A stretch of DNA of 16,490 nt. Origin: JBGPIT01 sp041485125 (GTDB lineage: Bacteria > Desulfobacterota > Binatia > UTPRO1). The notes under the pieces are model-generated. The model made no database searches and was not told where the DNA came from. It was given only the letters and a program-made list of their open reading frames with translations. The stretch is from assembly GCA_041485125.1 (NCBI GenBank), contig JBGPIT010000067.1, positions 1-16,490 of the forward strand, given 5' to 3'. Shown here one piece after another: positions 15,112 to 16,490 of the stretch; position 1 is the first letter of the stretch; the number at the start of each line of letters is the position of its first letter. The position numbers were made by a program, and so were the translations under genes.

Positions 15112-15462
15112 ATGCTGATCCGCATCCTCTCCGTCCTCGTCTTCCTGCTCTGCTGCGCCGGCCCCGCGGGCGCCCAAGGCTCGTTCGTCAACTGGGAGAG
15201 CCCGCCGGTTCACCCCGTCGACATGACGCCCAACGGCAATACGCTCCTGGTCGTCAACACGGCCGACGACCGCCTCGAGATCTTCACGCTCGGCGGTCCG
15301 CTGCCGGTGCACGTCGGGTCGGTGCCGGTGGGTCTCGATCCGGTGTCGGTGCGAGCGCGGACGAACGGTGAGGCGTGGGTCGTGAACCGCGTCTCCGACA
15401 GCGTCAGCATCGTCGATCTGACGACCCGGAACGTCACCGCCACGCTCACGGTCGGCGACGAG
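15112..15462 (+). pseudogene. Secreted YVTN/beta-propeller-like protein, 5' fragment cut by IS110 element
   Basis: ATG 15112 has AGGAG six bases upstream. The N terminus MLIRILSVLVFLLCCAGPAG is a signal peptide with A-Q-G cleavage near residue 22. Then come propeller-type repeats: HPVDMTPNGNTLLVVNTADD, RLEIFTLGG, PVGLDPVSVRARTNGEAWVV, SDSVSIVDLTTRNVTATLTV. These match the YVTN/cell-surface beta-propeller pattern. After T-V-G-D-E (about 15462) the frame leaves propeller sequence and runs about 15 unrelated residues to a stop at 15505-15507 that lie inside the IS left end. About 117 native residues remain; intact propellers of this type are several hundred residues. The displaced 3' part, if retained, should lie beyond the window. 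Confidence 0.7.
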
Positions 15463-15465
15463 GTT

Positions 15466-15726
15466 GATAGTCTGGCCGCCGCCGGTCGGCCGATCGTTCA
15501 AGGATGAAACTTGGCGGCAGATCTGGGAGAGAGGGCGATGGTGCGGGCCGCGGCAGTCATGCCCCGTTACCCATTGGAGCCGGTGCCCCATTGATAGTTT
15601 GGGTCCGAGGAGGCGATCCTTCATTGGCGAGGCAGGCGGGTTGCCACCGTCTGCACTCCCCCAGGTCAGAGTCCACCTAATCGCGCCATCTCGGGCCGCG
15701 GCCAGCGCCACCAAGGAGGTGCGTAC
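15466..15726 (+). ncRNA. Candidate IS110 bridge RNA in the non-coding left end
   Basis: IS110-subgroup elements encode a structured bridge RNA in the non-coding end upstream of the transposase, which guides donor and target recognition. The position and length here fit. Local stems visible are GGCCG/CGGCC (15474-15478 with 15487-15491), GGCA/TGCC (15552-15555 with 15560-15563), ACCCA/TGGGT (15569-15573 with 15600-15604, enclosing a 26-base loop) and GCAGGCGG/CCGTCTGC (15632-15639 with 15647-15654, one G-T pair). The 12-mer TTGATAGTYTGG occurs at the extreme left end (15464-15475) and again inside (15591-15602). GATAGT at 15466-15471 could act as a -10 once the ends join in the circular form. 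Exact RNA ends and guide loops are not established. Confidence 0.45.
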
Positions 15727-16490
15727 ATGGTCGCGCAGAAGAAGCCGAGCACGAAGCGACCCAAGGCGGCGACGCCGACGGCGTTACCCGTCGTGCGGCC
15801 GCAGGTGGCGGGCATCGACATCGGCAGTGCCGAGCACTGGGTCTGCGGCCCGGCTCGCGCCGACGGCGCACCCAACGTCCGTGGCTTCGGCACCACCACC
15901 GACGAGTTGCACGCCCTCGCCGACTGGCTGGTCGCGCAGCACGTGGAGTCGGTCGCGATGGAGAGCACCTCAGTCTACTGGATCCCCATCTACGAGCTGC
16001 TCGAATCCCGCGGGGTGGAGGTCGTGCTCGTCAACGCCCGCCAGCTCCACCACGTGCCGGGACGGAAGACCGATGTCAGCGATTGCCAATGGCTCCAGCT
16101 GCTCCATAGCTGCGGGCTGCTGCGGGGATCCTTCCGGCCGACGGAGGCGATCGTCCGGCTCCGGGCGCTACAGCGCCAGGTGGGCAAGCTCGTCGCGGAG
16201 CGCACGCGCTGCGTGCAGTGGATGCAAAAGGCCCTCGACCAGATGAACGTCCAAGTGCACCGCGCGGTCGCGGACCTCACGGGCACCAGGGGGATGGCGA
16301 TCGTCCGGGCCATCGTGGCCGGCGAGCGCGATCCCACCACCCTGGCGGCCCAGCGCGATCGGCGTTGCCGCAAGTCCGTCGCCGAGATCGCGCGCTACCT
16401 CACCGGCACCTGGCGCGAGGAACACCTCTTCACGCTCGCGTCCGCGCTGCGCCTCTACGACACGTTCGGCGACGAGATTGCCGCGTTCGA
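15727..16490 (+). CDS. IS110-family DEDD transposase, 3' end outside window
   Basis: ATG 15727 has AAGGAGGT six to seven bases upstream. The 254 residues in the window begin with a basic tail (QKKPSTKRPK) and then the RuvC-like DEDD_Tnp_IS110 domain. The motifs are VAGIDIGSAEHWV (Asp 31), VAMESTSVYW (Glu 79) and GRKTDVSDCQWLQ (Asp 116 and Asp 119). LRALQRQVGKLVAERTRCVQ (about 156-175) is the usual coiled segment. TGTRGMAIVRAIVAGERDP (near 190-208) leads toward the C-terminal Transposase_20 domain, whose catalytic serine lies beyond the edge. No frameshift is visible, so the element may be intact and recently active. The enzyme excises and inserts the IS as a circle, guided by bridge RNA in studied members. 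Confidence 0.9.
   Translation, partial: MVAQKKPSTKRPKAATPTALPVVRPQVAGIDIGSAEHWVCGPARADGAPNVRGFGTTTDELHALADWLVAQHVESVAMESTSVYWIPIYELLESRGVEVVLVNARQLHHVPGRKTDVSDCQWLQLLHSCGLLRGSFRPTEAIVRLRALQRQVGKLVAERTRCVQWMQKALDQMNVQVHRAVADLTGTRGMAIVRAIVAGERDPTTLAAQRDRRCRKSVAEIARYLTGTWREEHLFTLASALRLYDTFGDEIAAF

Larger units (their letters stand above)
15463..16490 (+). mobile_element. IS110-family insertion sequence, left part
   Basis: The left boundary is placed near 15463, where the interrupted propeller gene stops resembling its family. A roughly 260-bp non-coding left end is followed by a DEDD transposase that runs past the window edge. IS110 elements lack terminal inverted repeats and usually make no target duplication; none can be judged because the right end is outside. 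The long 5' non-coding end fits the IS110 subgroup rather than IS1111, in which the long non-coding end is downstream. Confidence 0.75.

Overview
The window is strongly GC-rich and looks like soil 'deltaproteobacterial' DNA. The best lineage clue is the two very large secreted, disulfide-rich proteins. One carries three Myxococcus-type cysteine-rich repeats (TIGR02232-like). Its C-terminal domain, and the cysteine-rich and helical modules of the other, resemble modules I recall as recurring in Candidatus Binatia/Desulfobacterota-like genomes. The lineage call is inference from memory, not from a search.

Layout, left to right. (1) 3-3757: three ATP-grasp-fold proteins side by side: a circularly permuted, glutathionylspermidine-synthase-like protein (+), a second ATP-grasp protein (-), and a third smaller one (+) divergent from the second with touching or overlapping 5' ends. 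A small YkvA/DUF1232 membrane protein (-) follows at 3786-4112. (2) 4188-4446: a mobile-element scar, made of the C-terminal end of a tyrosine recombinase running into the 3' half of a tRNA-Lys(TTT) gene cut at the anticodon loop. (3) 4484-9462 (-): a small secreted protein downstream of a 1416-residue secreted protein that joins a disulfide-rich N-terminal region, an alpha/beta-hydrolase domain (S-H-S-A-G nucleophile elbow) and a duplicated helical Cys module. The large gene has a strong Shine-Dalgarno and an upstream pair of mutually exclusive hairpins. (4) 9613-10390: a non-coding interval with an AT-rich promoter-like stretch, a 125-bp imperfect inverted repeat (35-bp arms) and a frameshifted IS91-type transposase fragment that abuts it. 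(5) 10391-14818 (+): a 1475-residue secreted multidomain protein followed by a long GC hairpin. (6) 15112-15462: the 5' end of a secreted YVTN/beta-propeller-like gene cut off by an IS110-family element whose left end is near 15463. The element's roughly 260-bp non-coding left end is a good candidate for an IS110 bridge RNA. Its DEDD transposase starts at 15727 and runs off the window.

Functionally there are two themes. One is a possible ligase or small-molecule cluster (three ATP-grasp proteins, substrates unknown). The other is a locus of large extracellular cysteine-rich proteins in divergent orientation, with mobile-element debris between and around them. No CRISPR array, rRNA or intact tRNA gene was seen. 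Many long open frames on the opposite strand are GC-bias shadows and were left out.
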